Positions 9,806 to 18,901 are shown, counted from the stretch's first letter. The stretch: 64,000 nucleotides of DNA from Candidatus Centipeda massiliensis (GCF_900290285.1 NZ_LT985754.1:965364-1029363); one strand, 5' to 3'. Translations and numbers: made by a program. Notes: generated from the sequence alone by a model not told the origin.

Positions 9806-11401
9806 ATGAAGATTTTGGCGGCGGATGGGATTTCCCCTGAGGGGATCGGACTACTGGCAGAGTATGAGGTCGATGTGCGTGACAAGCTCACGCACGAGGA
9901 ACTCGTGGAGATTATCGGCGACTATGACGCGCTCATGGTGCGCTCGGCATCAAAGGTATCGGTGGATGTGCTGGCGCGTGCCGATAAACTTAAGATCATC
10001 GGTCGCGCGGGTGTCGGCGTGGACAACATCGACGTGAAGGCGGCGACGGAGCGCGGCATCATCGTTATCAACTCGCCGGGCGGCAATACGATTGCGGCGA
10101 CGGAGCATACGATGGCGATGATGCTCTCGCTGGCACGCAAGATTCCTGCGGCAGATGCGACCATGCACGCGGGGGCGTGGGATCGCAAGGCATTTGTCGG
10201 TGTGGAGCTGCGCGGCAAGACCCTTGGCGTCATCGGCATGGGGCGCATCGGCAGCGGTGTCGCAAAGCGCGCGCTCGCCTTTGACATGAATATTATCGCG
10301 TACGATCCGTACATCAATGAGGAACGAGCCAAAGCACTCGGCGTAACGGTCGGAACGCTCGACGATATCTTCGCGGCGGCGGACTTTATCACCGTGCACA
10401 TGCCGCTCACGAAGGAAACGCGCGGCATGATCTCGATGCCGGAGCTGCGTAAAATAAAGAAGGGCGTGCGCCTCGTCAACTGTGCACGCGGCGGCATTAT
10501 CAACGAAAGCGATTTGGCGGCGGCAGTCAAGGAGGGGATTGTCGCGGGGGCGGCCATCGACGTGTTTGAGAGTGAGCCGCTCGCGGAGGATCATCCGCTG
10601 CGCGGCGTTCCGGGCATCGTCCTCACGCCGCATCTCGGTGCGTCAACGGTGGAGGCACAGATCGGCGTGTCCGTCGATGTGGCGGAGGGCATCCGCGCGG
10701 CACTGCGCGGTGAGCCAGTGACGGCGGCGGTCAACATGGCACCGGTCTCGAAGGAGGTCATGCGCGTCATCCGCCCCTACATCACGCTCGCCGAGCAGCT
10801 CGGCTGCACCGTCTGCTCGCTCGCCGAGGGTCCCATCTCCCATGTGGAGATCGTCTACAACGGTGAGATCACGGAGGTCAACACGAGCTTTCTTACAACG
10901 GCGATCCTCAAGGGCATGCTCAACCCCATCCTTGAGAGTGAGATCAACTACGTCAATGCGCCCAGCGTCGCCAAGTCGCGCGGCATCAAGGTGACGGAGA
11001 TCAAGGAGAAGGAAATGTCGCATTTCTCGACGCTCATCACCGTGCGCGTCACGACGGCGGCGGGTACAGCCGAAGCGGGCACGGCAGAGGTGCAGGGCAC
11101 ACTCTTTGGCACGGAGGGACGCATTGTACGGATCAACGGCTTCCGCGTGGACATCGATCCACACGAACGCCTCCTCATCTGCCCGCATATCAACCGTCCC
11201 GGCGTCATCGGCACGGTCGGTTCCATCATGGGCGAGGCAGGCATCAACATCTCGTCCATGCAGGTGGGCAAGTCCAAGCGTGAGGGCATGAGCATCATGG
11301 CACTCACCATTGACCATGACATCCCCAGCGATACACTTGCACGCGTACTTGCGGTCGACGGCATCTTCGATGCAAAGTTTGTCAACTTTGAGACGATCTG
11401 A
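9806..11401 (+). CDS. serA: D-3-phosphoglycerate dehydrogenase
   Basis: A 531-residue enzyme for the first committed step of serine synthesis, oxidising 3-phosphoglycerate with NAD. The Rossmann motif VIGMGRIGSGVAKRA is near residue 140, followed by catalytic Arg (NCARGGIINE), Glu (FESEPL) and His (LTPHLGAST). The length and C-terminus show the long SerA form with an intervening allosteric substrate-binding domain and a final ACT domain (RPGVIGTVGSIMGEAGINISSMQVG), which in relatives mediates feedback by serine. GGGAGG precedes ATG 9806. The gene stands alone between its own promoter and htpX; no leader peptide or T-box is visible in the short 5' region. Confidence 0.97.
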   Translation: MKILAADGISPEGIGLLAEYEVDVRDKLTHEELVEIIGDYDALMVRSASKVSVDVLARADKLKIIGRAGVGVDNIDVKAATERGIIVINSPGGNTIAATEHTMAMMLSLARKIPAADATMHAGAWDRKAFVGVELRGKTLGVIGMGRIGSGVAKRALAFDMNIIAYDPYINEERAKALGVTVGTLDDIFAAADFITVHMPLTKETRGMISMPELRKIKKGVRLVNCARGGIINESDLAAAVKEGIVAGAAIDVFESEPLAEDHPLRGVPGIVLTPHLGASTVEAQIGVSVDVAEGIRAALRGEPVTAAVNMAPVSKEVMRVIRPYITLAEQLGCTVCSLAEGPISHVEIVYNGEITEVNTSFLTTAILKGMLNPILESEINYVNAPSVAKSRGIKVTEIKEKEMSHFSTLITVRVTTAAGTAEAGTAEVQGTLFGTEGRIVRINGFRVDIDPHERLLICPHINRPGVIGTVGSIMGEAGINISSMQVGKSKREGMSIMALTIDHDIPSDTLARVLAVDGIFDAKFVNFETI

Positions 11402-11485
11402 GGGGATTTCAGCCTATTTCCATAATCGTCCGTTATGATATAGTCAAAAGGACAAATATTTGATACAAAAGGGAGGCGAAAGCCT

Positions 11486-12355
11486 ATGAACTCACTCAAG
11501 ACCACAATGTTGATGGCGCTTCTCATGGCGCTTATGGTCGCCCTCGGCGGCATCTTCGCCGGGCATACCGGCATGACGGTCATGCTCGTCATTGCGCTCG
11601 GCATGAACTTTTTCTCGTATTGGTTCTCCGACCGCATGGTGCTCAGCATGTATAACGCGCGCGAGGTTGACCGTGCGAGTGCGCCGGAGCTTTACGGACT
11701 CGTGGAAAAGCTTGCAGGGCGTGCGGGACTTCCGATGCCGCGCGTCTACATCATCAACGAGGATGCGCCGAATGCCTTTGCGACTGGGCGTAACCCGTCA
11801 AATGCGGCGGTCGCCGTCACGACGGGACTCATGCGCGTGCTCGACTACAACGAGATCTCGGGCGTGCTCGGACATGAGCTCGCACACGTCAAGCATCGCG
11901 ACATCCTCATCTCGACGATTGCGGCGACCATGGCGACCGTCATCTCCTACGCAGCAAACATCGCCCAGTGGGCGGCGATCTTCGGCGGCGGCCGTTCGAG
12001 CGACGATGACCGCGGCGGCATCATCGGCATGATTGCGACAGCGATCATCGCGCCGATTGCGGCGGCACTCATCCAGATGGCGATCTCGCGCTCACGCGAG
12101 TACAGTGCGGACGAGGGCGGCGCAGAGATCTGCGGCAATCCGAACTACCTCGCCGCCGCGCTCGAAAAGATCGAGTACTACGCACAGCATGGCGAACAGC
12201 TGCCGGAAGCGACACCTGCGACCGCGCACATGTGTATTATCAACCCGCTGACGGGACGCGACATCTCGTTCAAGAGCCTGTTCTCGACCCATCCGGATAC
12301 GCAGGAGCGCATTGCGCGTCTGCGTGCACAGGCGCAGCGCATGCACATTCGTTGA
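11486..12355 (+). CDS. htpX: Membrane zinc metalloprotease HtpX (M48)
   Basis: A 289-residue inner-membrane protease that degrades damaged membrane proteins during envelope stress. Two hydrophobic spans occur at the N-terminus (about 7-22 and 29-46). The zinc motif HELAHVKH (about 131-138) is followed by further hydrophobic segments ([32 protein letters not shown]) and the third ligand in [11 protein letters not shown] (about 208). Spacing and length fit HtpX. GGGAGG precedes the start. The gene lies alone, with a terminator straight after it; a weak TATGAT-like -10 near 11434 may be its promoter. Confidence 0.95.
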   Translation: MNSLKTTMLMALLMALMVALGGIFAGHTGMTVMLVIALGMNFFSYWFSDRMVLSMYNAREVDRASAPELYGLVEKLAGRAGLPMPRVYIINEDAPNAFATGRNPSNAAVAVTTGLMRVLDYNEISGVLGHELAHVKHRDILISTIAATMATVISYAANIAQWAAIFGGGRSSDDDRGGIIGMIATAIIAPIAAALIQMAISRSREYSADEGGAEICGNPNYLAAALEKIEYYAQHGEQLPEATPATAHMCIINPLTGRDISFKSLFSTHPDTQERIARLRAQAQRMHIR

Positions 12356-12360
12356 TATCA

Positions 12361-12399
12361 AAACCTCACGTATTCGTTATGAATGCGTGAGGTTTTTGT
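12361..12399 (+). terminator. htpX terminator
   Basis: AAACCTCACG...CGTGAGGTTTTTG hairpin with a T-run, 5 bases after the htpX stop. Confidence 0.88.
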
Positions 12400-12400
12400 T

Positions 12401-12548
12401 TAGGGAAGCACTGATAAATTCAGCCACGCCATCTTGACGTATCTTTTTTGCCCGCATTGTGCCCTAGAATCCTCCACATAGCCCCGCTATGCGTCCGGTT
12501 TGCCTCCTTGTTCGGACGAAAAAATCTACGTCAATCTGAGACTCCTTA
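12401..12548 (+). repeat. ~165-bp hairpin element (family R), copy A, right end shortened
   Basis: Starts TAGGGAAGCACTGATAAATT and contains the shared CCTCCACATAG...CTATGCGTCCGG core and GGACGAAAAAATC segment. Compared with the copies at 46564 and 60281 it lacks about 20 bp of the right terminal repeat. It lies between the htpX terminator and a toxin-antitoxin remnant; no coding content. Confidence 0.85.
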
Positions 12549-12571
12549 ATGCAGAGAGTGCATAGAATACG

Positions 12572-12612
12572 AAAGTCTATCATGCAGATTGTCTGTACGA
12601 TAGGCTTTTTGC
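12572..12612 (+). terminator. Hairpin with T-run upstream of the antitoxin gene
   Basis: AAGTCTATC pairs with GATAGGCTT (one G-U pair), followed by TTTTTGCTTTG. No coding sequence enters it from the left, so it may be a leftover of a lost gene or insulation for the downstream promoter. Confidence 0.5.
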
Positions 12613-12629
12613 TTTGTTTCCGTGGCGTG

Positions 12630-12663
12630 TTGTGTTTTGTACATAATTATGCTATATTAGCAT
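12630..12663 (+). promoter_or_regulatory. Promoter and operator of the antitoxin gene
   Basis: TTGTGT (12630-12635), a 17-bp spacer and TATATT (12653-12658). A perfect inverted repeat ATGCTA-TAT-TAGCAT (12649-12663) overlaps the -10 box, the normal place for an autorepressing antitoxin to bind. Confidence 0.7.
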
Positions 12664-12682
12664 ACAGAAAGGAGGGCGTGTT

Positions 12683-12952
12683 ATGCCGCAGATTCGACCA
12701 ATTACCGATCTCAGAAACACCACGGAGATTTCTGCGCTCTGCCATGCAAAGCGTGAACCGCTGTTCATCACGAAGAACGGCTATGGCGATTTGGTTGTCA
12801 TGAGCATCGAGATGTACGAGGAAATGCTCGATGCGGCGCGGGTGGATGCCGCGATCCGTGCGGCGGAGGAGGAGTATGAGGCGGACGGCGTCCTGATGGA
12901 TGCACGGGAAGCTCTTTCCGCTCTGCGGAGGAAGCATTTTGGAACGATATAA
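12683..12952 (+). CDS. Phd/YefM-family antitoxin without an intact toxin
   Basis: An 89-residue protein with the Phd/YefM N-terminal DNA-binding fold (PQIRPITDLRNTTEISALCHA, then EPLFITKNGYGDLVVMSIEMYEEML at about 26-50) and an acidic C-terminal tail that would normally wrap the toxin. AAAGGAGGG precedes the ATG. It lies behind a promoter carrying a perfect inverted repeat. The overlapping downstream frame is only a 22-codon stub of a RelE/ParE-type toxin, so the protein is now an orphan. It may still repress its own promoter, and read-through could influence deoD. Confidence 0.85.
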   Translation: MPQIRPITDLRNTTEISALCHAKREPLFITKNGYGDLVVMSIEMYEEMLDAARVDAAIRAAEEEYEADGVLMDAREALSALRRKHFGTI

Positions 12953-13007
12953 CGTAAAGCTCTATGCGCGTGCCTATCAAGACGTGGATGAGGTGCAAAA
13001 TTGTTAG
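12939..13007 (+). pseudogene. Truncated RelE/ParE-type toxin remnant
   Basis: Starting at TTG 12939, overlapping the antitoxin end by 14 bases as in intact modules, the frame reads [21 protein letters not shown] and then stops. The KVKLYARAYxDVDE pattern is the first strand and helix of RelE/ParE toxins, which normally run to about 95-100 residues. The break lies immediately before the deoD ribosome-binding site, as if a deletion had fused the locus to deoD. Confidence 0.65.
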
Positions 13008-13018
13008 GAGGAAACCAC

Positions 13019-13726
13019 ATGAGTACACCGCACATTGCCGCCGAAAAGGGCGAGATCGCCGAGCGCATCCTGCTGCCGGGGGATCCCCTGCGCGCGAAAT
13101 TCATCGCGGAGAATTTCCTTGAGGGGGCGAAGGAGTATACCTCGATTCGCAATATTCTCGGCTACACAGGCACGTACAAGGGCGTTCCCGTCTCTGTGCA
13201 GGGGACGGGCATGGGTATGCCGTCGATCTCCATCTATGTGAACGAGCTGATGGACTGCTACGGCGTGCAGAAGCTCATCCGTGTCGGCACCTGCGGCGGT
13301 ATGCACGAGAAGGTGAAGCTGCGCGACGTGTTCATCGCGCAGGGTGCGACGACGGATTCAGGGATGATCCGCAGCATCTTCGGCGCATCGATCAACTATG
13401 CGCCGCTCGCGGACTACGAGCTACTCTCCGCCGCTGTGGAGAATGCAAAGAAGTTGAATCTCCCCGTGCGCGTTGGCAATGTCATCTCCGTCGACCGTTT
13501 CTACGATGAGGAAATCGACAATGCGAAGCTGCGTCAGTACGGCGTACTCGCCGTCGAGATGGAGGCGGCGGCGCTCTACACGATCGCAGCGAAGTATGGT
13601 CGGCAGGCACTTGCCCTCTTCACCGTCAGCGATCATCTCCTCACGGGCGAGCGATGCACGGCAGAGGAGCGGCAGACCACATTTAATGACATGATCAAGA
13701 TCGCGCTTGAGACAGCAATCGGCTGA
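13019..13726 (+). CDS. deoD: Purine-nucleoside phosphorylase, DeoD type
   Basis: A 235-residue enzyme cleaving purine (deoxy)nucleosides with phosphate for salvage; the bacterial form is a cytoplasmic hexamer. Visible motifs are [16 protein letters not shown] near the N-terminus (phosphate and subunit contacts), [18 protein letters not shown] (about 61-78), RVGTCGGM (ribose/phosphate), VEMEAAALY (ribose-binding Met-Glu) and SDHLLTGE with the catalytic Asp that protonates the purine. ATG 13019 follows AGGAGG by 7 bases; a start further upstream would absorb the ribosome-binding site. Its own promoter is not obvious, so it may depend on the antitoxin promoter upstream. A terminator follows. Confidence 0.96.
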   Translation: MSTPHIAAEKGEIAERILLPGDPLRAKFIAENFLEGAKEYTSIRNILGYTGTYKGVPVSVQGTGMGMPSISIYVNELMDCYGVQKLIRVGTCGGMHEKVKLRDVFIAQGATTDSGMIRSIFGASINYAPLADYELLSAAVENAKKLNLPVRVGNVISVDRFYDEEIDNAKLRQYGVLAVEMEAAALYTIAAKYGRQALALFTVSDHLLTGERCTAEERQTTFNDMIKIALETAIG

Positions 13727-13738
13727 ACGCACGCACGC

Positions 13739-13789
13739 AACGAACCGTCCTGTGAAGTGATTTGCACTTTGCAGGGCGGTTCGTTTTTA
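13739..13789 (+). terminator. deoD terminator
   Basis: AACGAACCGTCCTG pairs with CAGGGCGGTTCGTT through an inner AAGTG/CACTT stem and ends in a T-run. Confidence 0.85.
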
Positions 13790-14041
13790 CTTATCATAGT
13801 TTTTTGCTATAAATTAAAACAATAACACAAGCAAGACAAAAGTCTATACGAAGGGGGTAGAAGCATGTTATAATTTTAGCACATGTTAGATTGTGGATAA
13901 GTGTATTTGATCTGATTTAACATGTGATAAAATGTCGCGTCGCAGACCGTATGGAATGCGGCGAAGCGGAACGAAGTGCGGGGATCGTGTGCGCGTGGAG
14001 GCGGCACAGAGCATCGTGCTTCCGAAAGGACGGTAGAGAGC
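13790..14041 (+). promoter_or_regulatory. AT-rich control region of the two-partner secretion genes
   Basis: This 250-bp gap holds no gene. CACATGTTA (13880-13888) and TAACATGTG (13918-13926) form a perfect 9-bp inverted repeat 29 bp apart. TATAAT occurs at 13869 and TAAAAT at 13929, without a convincing -35 partner for either. The spacing suggests a pair of operator half-sites or a structured leader; which regulator binds is unknown. Confidence 0.4.
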
Positions 14042-15496
14042 ATGAAGAAGAAAGAGGCAAGGATTCTAGCGGCGGCGCTTCTCACGGGCAGCACCCTGCT
14101 CGCAGCGGGGAACGCAGGGGCAGCACCTGCGGACAGCGACCGCAGCAGCGCGACGCGTGAGATCCAGCGCGTGGGGAGCGATGTTCGTCAGGAGGCGGAG
14201 AAGAACGCAAAGCCCATGGACGTGCGGAACATGAACGTGCGTGTGAGTGCGGTCATTGTCACGGGCGTAGACCGCATGAGCGAAAAGACGGTACGCGCCC
14301 TGTTGCCCGAACTCTCACGCGACACGGTGAATATCCGCAAACTCTCGCAGGAGATCCAGAGCGTCAACGACACAGGGGCGCTCGTCCTCAGCACCGAGTT
14401 CACGCCCGCGGGAGCAGGAGCCTATCGCGTCACCGTCAACGTACAGGAGAAAAAGAGCGATCATGTCCGCCTCTCGGTGAGCAATACGGGAACCGACGAA
14501 ACGGGCGACTGGCGCACCTCGCTCACCTACCTCAACACGAATATCTCGGGCAGTGCCGATACGTTCGGCGCGGCATTTGTCACCTCTCCCGGGCACTTCG
14601 GCGATGTAAAGGTCGGAGCACTCTCCTATCGGAAGCTCATGCCGCAGTGGAAGGGCGCCGTCTCCGCGAGCGTCAGCCACGGGCGCACGAACATCGACCA
14701 CTATCCCACGGGAACGAGCCTCTACGACCTCAACATCGGCGGCAAGAGCACGAGTGCCGACCTGCACTATCAGCGCTTCCTCTCCTACACCTCGCGCAAC
14801 AAGGACATCCTCGACTTTGGGATCGGGTATCGGCGCACGGAGAGCGACTATAACTTCAAATTTGGCAGACGCGTCAAATTCGAGAACGACTACCGCGTCC
14901 TCCTCGCTACGGCGACCTATCTGCACACGGAGCGTAAAGCGAACAGCACATTCGCATACAACGTGGGGCTTGCGACCAACATCAATGGGGATGCAGCCGC
15001 CTATGAGCGCATTGCGCCGGGCAGCGACCGCCAGTTCACCCTCCTGCGTGCGGGGGTAAACTATCAGGCACGCACGGCAGGCGACTGGATCGGCGCCCTG
15101 CGCCTCAATGGGCAGTATACGAAGGATCACATCGTTCCCTCCGAGCAGATCGGAGCGGGCGGACAGATGAGCGTACGCGGCTTTGACGAGCGTGCCATCG
15201 GTGCGGACAAGGGATTCGTCGGAAGCCTTGAGATCTACACACCGGAGATCATGAAGCACACGCGACTCCTCGCATTTACGGACTATGCGCACCTCTCGAA
15301 CAACAAGAGCAGCGCGAACCGCAACCTGATCTTTGACAGTGAGAGCATCGCGAGCGCGGGACTTGGCGTGCGCTATGCGGACGGGCATTTCTCGCTCGCG
15401 CTCGACTACGCGCGGATCCTGCGCGACGCGGACAAGGTAAACCTCAATAAGCAGAACAGCCGCCATTGGAACCTGATGGCGAGCGTGAATTTCTAA
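14042..15496 (+). CDS. Two-partner secretion outer-membrane transporter (TpsB, ShlB/FhaC family)
   Basis: A 484-residue Omp85-superfamily pore that exports the TpsA protein encoded just downstream. The signal peptide (KKKEARILAAALLTGSTLLAAGNAGA) is followed by a polar stretch, one visible POTRA-like domain (about 60-135, VRVSAVIVTGVDRMSEKTV through YRVTVNVQEKK), and a beta-barrel. The Omp85 lock motif VRGF is at about 377-380 (GGQMSVRGFDE), and the last residue is Phe, as in outer-membrane barrels. It is shorter than FhaC (about 550) and appears to have one POTRA domain rather than two. ATG 14042 has AAAGGA upstream and begins the signal peptide. Confidence 0.9.
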   Translation: MKKKEARILAAALLTGSTLLAAGNAGAAPADSDRSSATREIQRVGSDVRQEAEKNAKPMDVRNMNVRVSAVIVTGVDRMSEKTVRALLPELSRDTVNIRKLSQEIQSVNDTGALVLSTEFTPAGAGAYRVTVNVQEKKSDHVRLSVSNTGTDETGDWRTSLTYLNTNISGSADTFGAAFVTSPGHFGDVKVGALSYRKLMPQWKGAVSASVSHGRTNIDHYPTGTSLYDLNIGGKSTSADLHYQRFLSYTSRNKDILDFGIGYRRTESDYNFKFGRRVKFENDYRVLLATATYLHTERKANSTFAYNVGLATNINGDAAAYERIAPGSDRQFTLLRAGVNYQARTAGDWIGALRLNGQYTKDHIVPSEQIGAGGQMSVRGFDERAIGADKGFVGSLEIYTPEIMKHTRLLAFTDYAHLSNNKSSANRNLIFDSESIASAGLGVRYADGHFSLALDYARILRDADKVNLNKQNSRHWNLMASVNF

Positions 15497-15499
15497 GGG

Positions 15500-15669
15500 G
15501 CGCCCCTATCGCCTCGCATTCGCTCGGCACTTCCCCCGTAGCGACGGGGGAAGCTGATATAGCGTTTCTCCAAGCCCCCGTTGTGACGGGGGAAACTGTG
15601 AGCCGTACCCCAAAGCCTCCCCTGCCACAGCGGGGGAGGTGGCACGCGACAGCGTGACGGAAGGGGCGC
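15500..15669. repeat. Cluster of palindromic repeats (family P) between tpsB and tpsA
   Basis: Three units occupy the gap: a full copy on the plus strand at 15500-15554 (GCGCCCCT ... CTTCCCCCGTAGCGACGGGGGAAGC in overlapping pieces), a hairpin-only unit at 15573-15595 (CCCCCGTTGTGACGGGGG), and a full inverted copy at 15615-15669 ending GGAAGGGGCGC. The two outer copies face each other. They could fold into a large structure in the tpsB-tpsA transcript and so alter the ratio of pore to substrate. Confidence 0.8.
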
Positions 15670-15723
15670 TTTGAACGAGGGAAAGCCAATAGGCGATCTG
15701 AAGGAACGAAAGGAAGGAACGGA

Positions 15724-18700
15724 ATGAATCTCAGGAAGAAAATGCGCCGCGGCAGCCTTGCGGCACTGATTACACTTGCACTCACGAGCTCGGCGCTTGC
15801 CATGCCGACGGGTGGTGTTGTGCAGTCGGGCGATGTGAACATCGGCGGCAGTACGGATTTTTCGACGGTAGCAAACGGCGCAACCATCACGGCGGGGACG
15901 GACAGTACAATCAACTGGGCGACGTTTGGCATCGGCAGTGGCGAAACGCTGAATTTCGATGTGCAGACAGGCAAACTGCTCCTCAATCAGGTCACGGGTG
16001 CGCAGGTCTCCGACATTCTCGGCACGATGCGCCAGACGGGCGGCGGTGAGATCGCGCTTGTGAACCCGAACGGCATCCACATCGGCGGCAATGCCGTACT
16101 GGATGTCAATACGCTGACACTCTCCACGCTCGGCATCGGGACGAAGAACGACGCGGAGACCCTCCTCCGTCAGGGTGCGCTCGGTGCGCGTGCGATTACG
16201 GTCGATCAGGGCGCGCAGTTCGACATTGCGCGCAAGCTGAACCTCTTCGGTGGGAAGGTTTCCGTTGCGGACGGTGTTGTGTTCAATCTTAACGATGTGC
16301 CGAATCCGCAGGAGAGTATGCTGGAGGTCATAGCCGCAAAGGAACTGCGTTGGGAATTCGGTGCAGACAACGACAGCGAGAAGACAACCTACACGATGGA
16401 GCGCGGCAATACGGTCGATTTCCACGGAACGGTGAATGCGCGCAGCTCTCATGATGCAGAGGTCAACATCATCGGCTATGCCATCAATGCGGATCATGCC
16501 AATATCAGCGGTGATCGCGTGGAGATCTCTCTTGCCGCAATCACCAAGGTCGAAGACGATGACCGCAGCAATGCGCCGCAGAAGTATTGGAAGGTGGAGT
16601 ACAGCCCTGAGAATATTGTGCGCGCGGATGGACTGAGAATCCGTGAAAAGGAAAGCACAGATATTCAGGCGGGAAAAGTCGAACTGAAAAACAGCACAAT
16701 CGACTCGACGCGCCTTACGATCACGGCAAGCAGCGCCGAGAGCAATACGGGGGATATTGACCATGTGCCGGGAGTGACGGCACGTCAGGTGATTACGGCG
16801 GGCACGGACAACTCCGTCACGCTCGATAATGTGACAATCAACGGTACGACGCCTCAGCACGGTGGGTATCACTGGTTCGAGATCACGGGCGGTACGGTGA
16901 ATATTGCGAACTCGAATATCCACACGGAAAAGACGCTGAACGTCTCGGCGATCTCCTCCCTTGACCGTACGATGAAGAATCGGCACTGGGCGACGCCGAT
17001 TGAGCTTGAAGGGACGCGCACAAGCACGGCGGCAAATACGCTGAACGTCACGAACTCGACGCTCAAGGTGACACGCCCCGCATGGGAGTCGGATCCCTAT
17101 ATCATTCAGGCGGATCTCAACGCAAAGGATGTCAAGCTCACGGGCGGTACGGTGCATTTGACGGGGGCAACGATTGAGACGCCTCTGCTTGCCCAGATCA
17201 TGGCGGGTACGACCGTCGAGAGAGAGGACAGTCCATACGATCAGACCGCGCATACACCGAGTACGACGGAACTTCATAGTACGCAGACAACGCCCGCACA
17301 CAACGTCACGATTGACGGTACAAGCACGATTCGTGCGACGGATGTCGCTGTCGGCGCCGGCAAGGTAATGGTCGGTAATGATGTGACGTTTAACCTTGGT
17401 GACGGATCAGGCGGTGCGATGGAGGTGGTCGCTGGATCTCGTGTTCCGTCGGGTGAGACGGAGATTACAACTGCTGCAGCGGGGAACGAGGTGCAGTTCC
17501 ACGGCAAGATTCGCGGTGTCGGTATGAAGAATCAGTCTGTTGATATCGAGGGTTATGCGGTGAATCTTGATCGTGCGGACATCCGTGATGTCGGGGATGT
17601 GCATGCTGCAGCAATGAATCGCCTTGTCTATACGGAGGATACGCATGGCAACGAGTCGAGCACCTTATCCACGGGCACAGGGAATGTACTGAGTGCGGAC
17701 GGCATGACACTCGCCTCCAAGGAATTCGGAATCGGAGGCGAACGGATTACGCTCAAGAACACAACGCTCCATGCAGCGGACAAGGGGGAACTTCGCGCAG
17801 GGACGATGGAGATTCGCAACAAAACGAATATCACGAGTGGCGGAGCGATTCATCTCGACAATACGAAGATTACTGTGGATAGCAGTGATCCTGCGAACTT
17901 TGCGTTCAGCAGTATCAGTGGAACAGCGACACTTGTGAATGGCACGGAAATTAAGGCGCCGAACGGCAAAATTGGCATTCTGACTGGACACAGCTATGAC
18001 GAATATACGGACAAGGCTGCGGTGACGAAGGACAACAAGCTGTCCCTGTGGAAATCCAAAGTGGAAGGTAGGAATATGGACATCACGGCGGGCAGTGTCG
18101 ACCTCAATGACATGAGTGCATTGACTGCCACAGACGGTATTGAGATCGAACTGTCAGGCACAGACACTCTCCGTACGGACGGCTCGACGGGGACGCTCTT
18201 GCGCGATGCGACCTCTCACGCAACGAAGGCGGGGCAAGAACTCACATCGTTCACTGTAAAAAGCGCAGATCAGCCCGTGCCGCCCGCACCTGAGCCGCCT
18301 GCTCCGCCGGTGCCGACGCCAGAGCCAAAGCCGCAGCCGAAACCTGAACAGCCGAAGCCGGTGCCGACGCCTGAACTGTCCAAGGACGATAAGGCGAACA
18401 TGGAGTCCGGCAAGAAAACGGTTGAGGAGGCACTCTCCAAGAATGCTACGCAGGAGAACCGCATCGCTGCTCTGACCGATGTGGTTGCTGATCTGAATGC
18501 AAACGCGTCGCGCCGCCAGAGTGCGGGTGTCGTTGTTGGCATCGTGCAGGAGATTGCCACCTCGTCAGCGCTTTCTGACGGTGAGAAGGTTGCCCTCGTC
18601 GAGCGTGTACTCAGCGCCTACGCACCCGTGCAGGAGGCAAAGGCGGAGCAGGAGAACCGCACGACACAGACAAGCAGCGAGGCTGTGTATGCAGCTGAGT

Positions 18701-18768
18701 CGGTGTCGACGGCACCGAGCTATCCGCAGCAGACCGAGGACGAGGCGGTTGTTTCGTTCACCTCATAA
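15724..18768 (+). CDS. Two-partner secretion exoprotein (TpsA, filamentous-haemagglutinin-like)
   Basis: A 1014-residue exported protein. The signal peptide (about 1-26, ending SSALAM) is followed by the TPS domain recognised by TpsB: NWATFGIGSGETLNFD and the hallmark NPNG at 114-117 (ALVNPNGIHIGG). The middle, about 150-840, is a Thr/Asn/Gly-rich beta-helix-like region with repeated short strands (VTAGTDNSVTLDNVTING style). A Pro-rich spacer (about 850-883, PPAPEPPAPP, PKPQPKPEQPKP) leads to an Ala/Glu-rich C-terminal segment. No cysteine pair, toxin or immunity domain is recognised, so an adhesin role is likeliest. A start at 15724 follows GGAACGGA. A terminator follows at 18791. Confidence 0.88.
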   Translation: MNLRKKMRRGSLAALITLALTSSALAMPTGGVVQSGDVNIGGSTDFSTVANGATITAGTDSTINWATFGIGSGETLNFDVQTGKLLLNQVTGAQVSDILGTMRQTGGGEIALVNPNGIHIGGNAVLDVNTLTLSTLGIGTKNDAETLLRQGALGARAITVDQGAQFDIARKLNLFGGKVSVADGVVFNLNDVPNPQESMLEVIAAKELRWEFGADNDSEKTTYTMERGNTVDFHGTVNARSSHDAEVNIIGYAINADHANISGDRVEISLAAITKVEDDDRSNAPQKYWKVEYSPENIVRADGLRIREKESTDIQAGKVELKNSTIDSTRLTITASSAESNTGDIDHVPGVTARQVITAGTDNSVTLDNVTINGTTPQHGGYHWFEITGGTVNIANSNIHTEKTLNVSAISSLDRTMKNRHWATPIELEGTRTSTAANTLNVTNSTLKVTRPAWESDPYIIQADLNAKDVKLTGGTVHLTGATIETPLLAQIMAGTTVEREDSPYDQTAHTPSTTELHSTQTTPAHNVTIDGTSTIRATDVAVGAGKVMVGNDVTFNLGDGSGGAMEVVAGSRVPSGETEITTAAAGNEVQFHGKIRGVGMKNQSVDIEGYAVNLDRADIRDVGDVHAAAMNRLVYTEDTHGNESSTLSTGTGNVLSADGMTLASKEFGIGGERITLKNTTLHAADKGELRAGTMEIRNKTNITSGGAIHLDNTKITVDSSDPANFAFSSISGTATLVNGTEIKAPNGKIGILTGHSYDEYTDKAAVTKDNKLSLWKSKVEGRNMDITAGSVDLNDMSALTATDGIEIELSGTDTLRTDGSTGTLLRDATSHATKAGQELTSFTVKSADQPVPPAPEPPAPPVPTPEPKPQPKPEQPKPVPTPELSKDDKANMESGKKTVEEALSKNATQENRIAALTDVVADLNANASRRQSAGVVVGIVQEIATSSALSDGEKVALVERVLSAYAPVQEAKAEQENRTTQTSSEAVYAAESVSTAPSYPQQTEDEAVVSFTS

Positions 18769-18790
18769 AAATTTCATTGATTGGCATAGC

Positions 18791-18834
18791 ATTGCCGCAT
18801 GCAGCTCGTTGGAGTTGCATGCGGCAATTTTTTG
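18791..18834 (+). terminator. tpsA terminator
   Basis: ATTGCCGCATGCA and TGCATGCGGCAAT arms with a 12-base loop and a TTTTTTG tail, 22 bases after the tpsA stop. Confidence 0.9.
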
Positions 18835-18901
18835 TTATGAAAAGTTTATACAAGAATAAAAAAGCGCAAAAGTCCCCCATAGCTATCTTGAATGAAAAAA
18901 A

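Noticed and set aside
15466-15657. Small plus-strand gene in the tpsB-tpsA gap
   Set aside because: It overlaps the tpsB end and consists of family-P repeats; no ribosome site and no conserved peptide.
15493-17301. 602-codon open frame antisense to tpsA
   Set aside because: It runs through the repeat cluster and the TPS domain on the opposite strand and has no recognisable domain; tpsA is supported by its signal peptide and NPNG motif.
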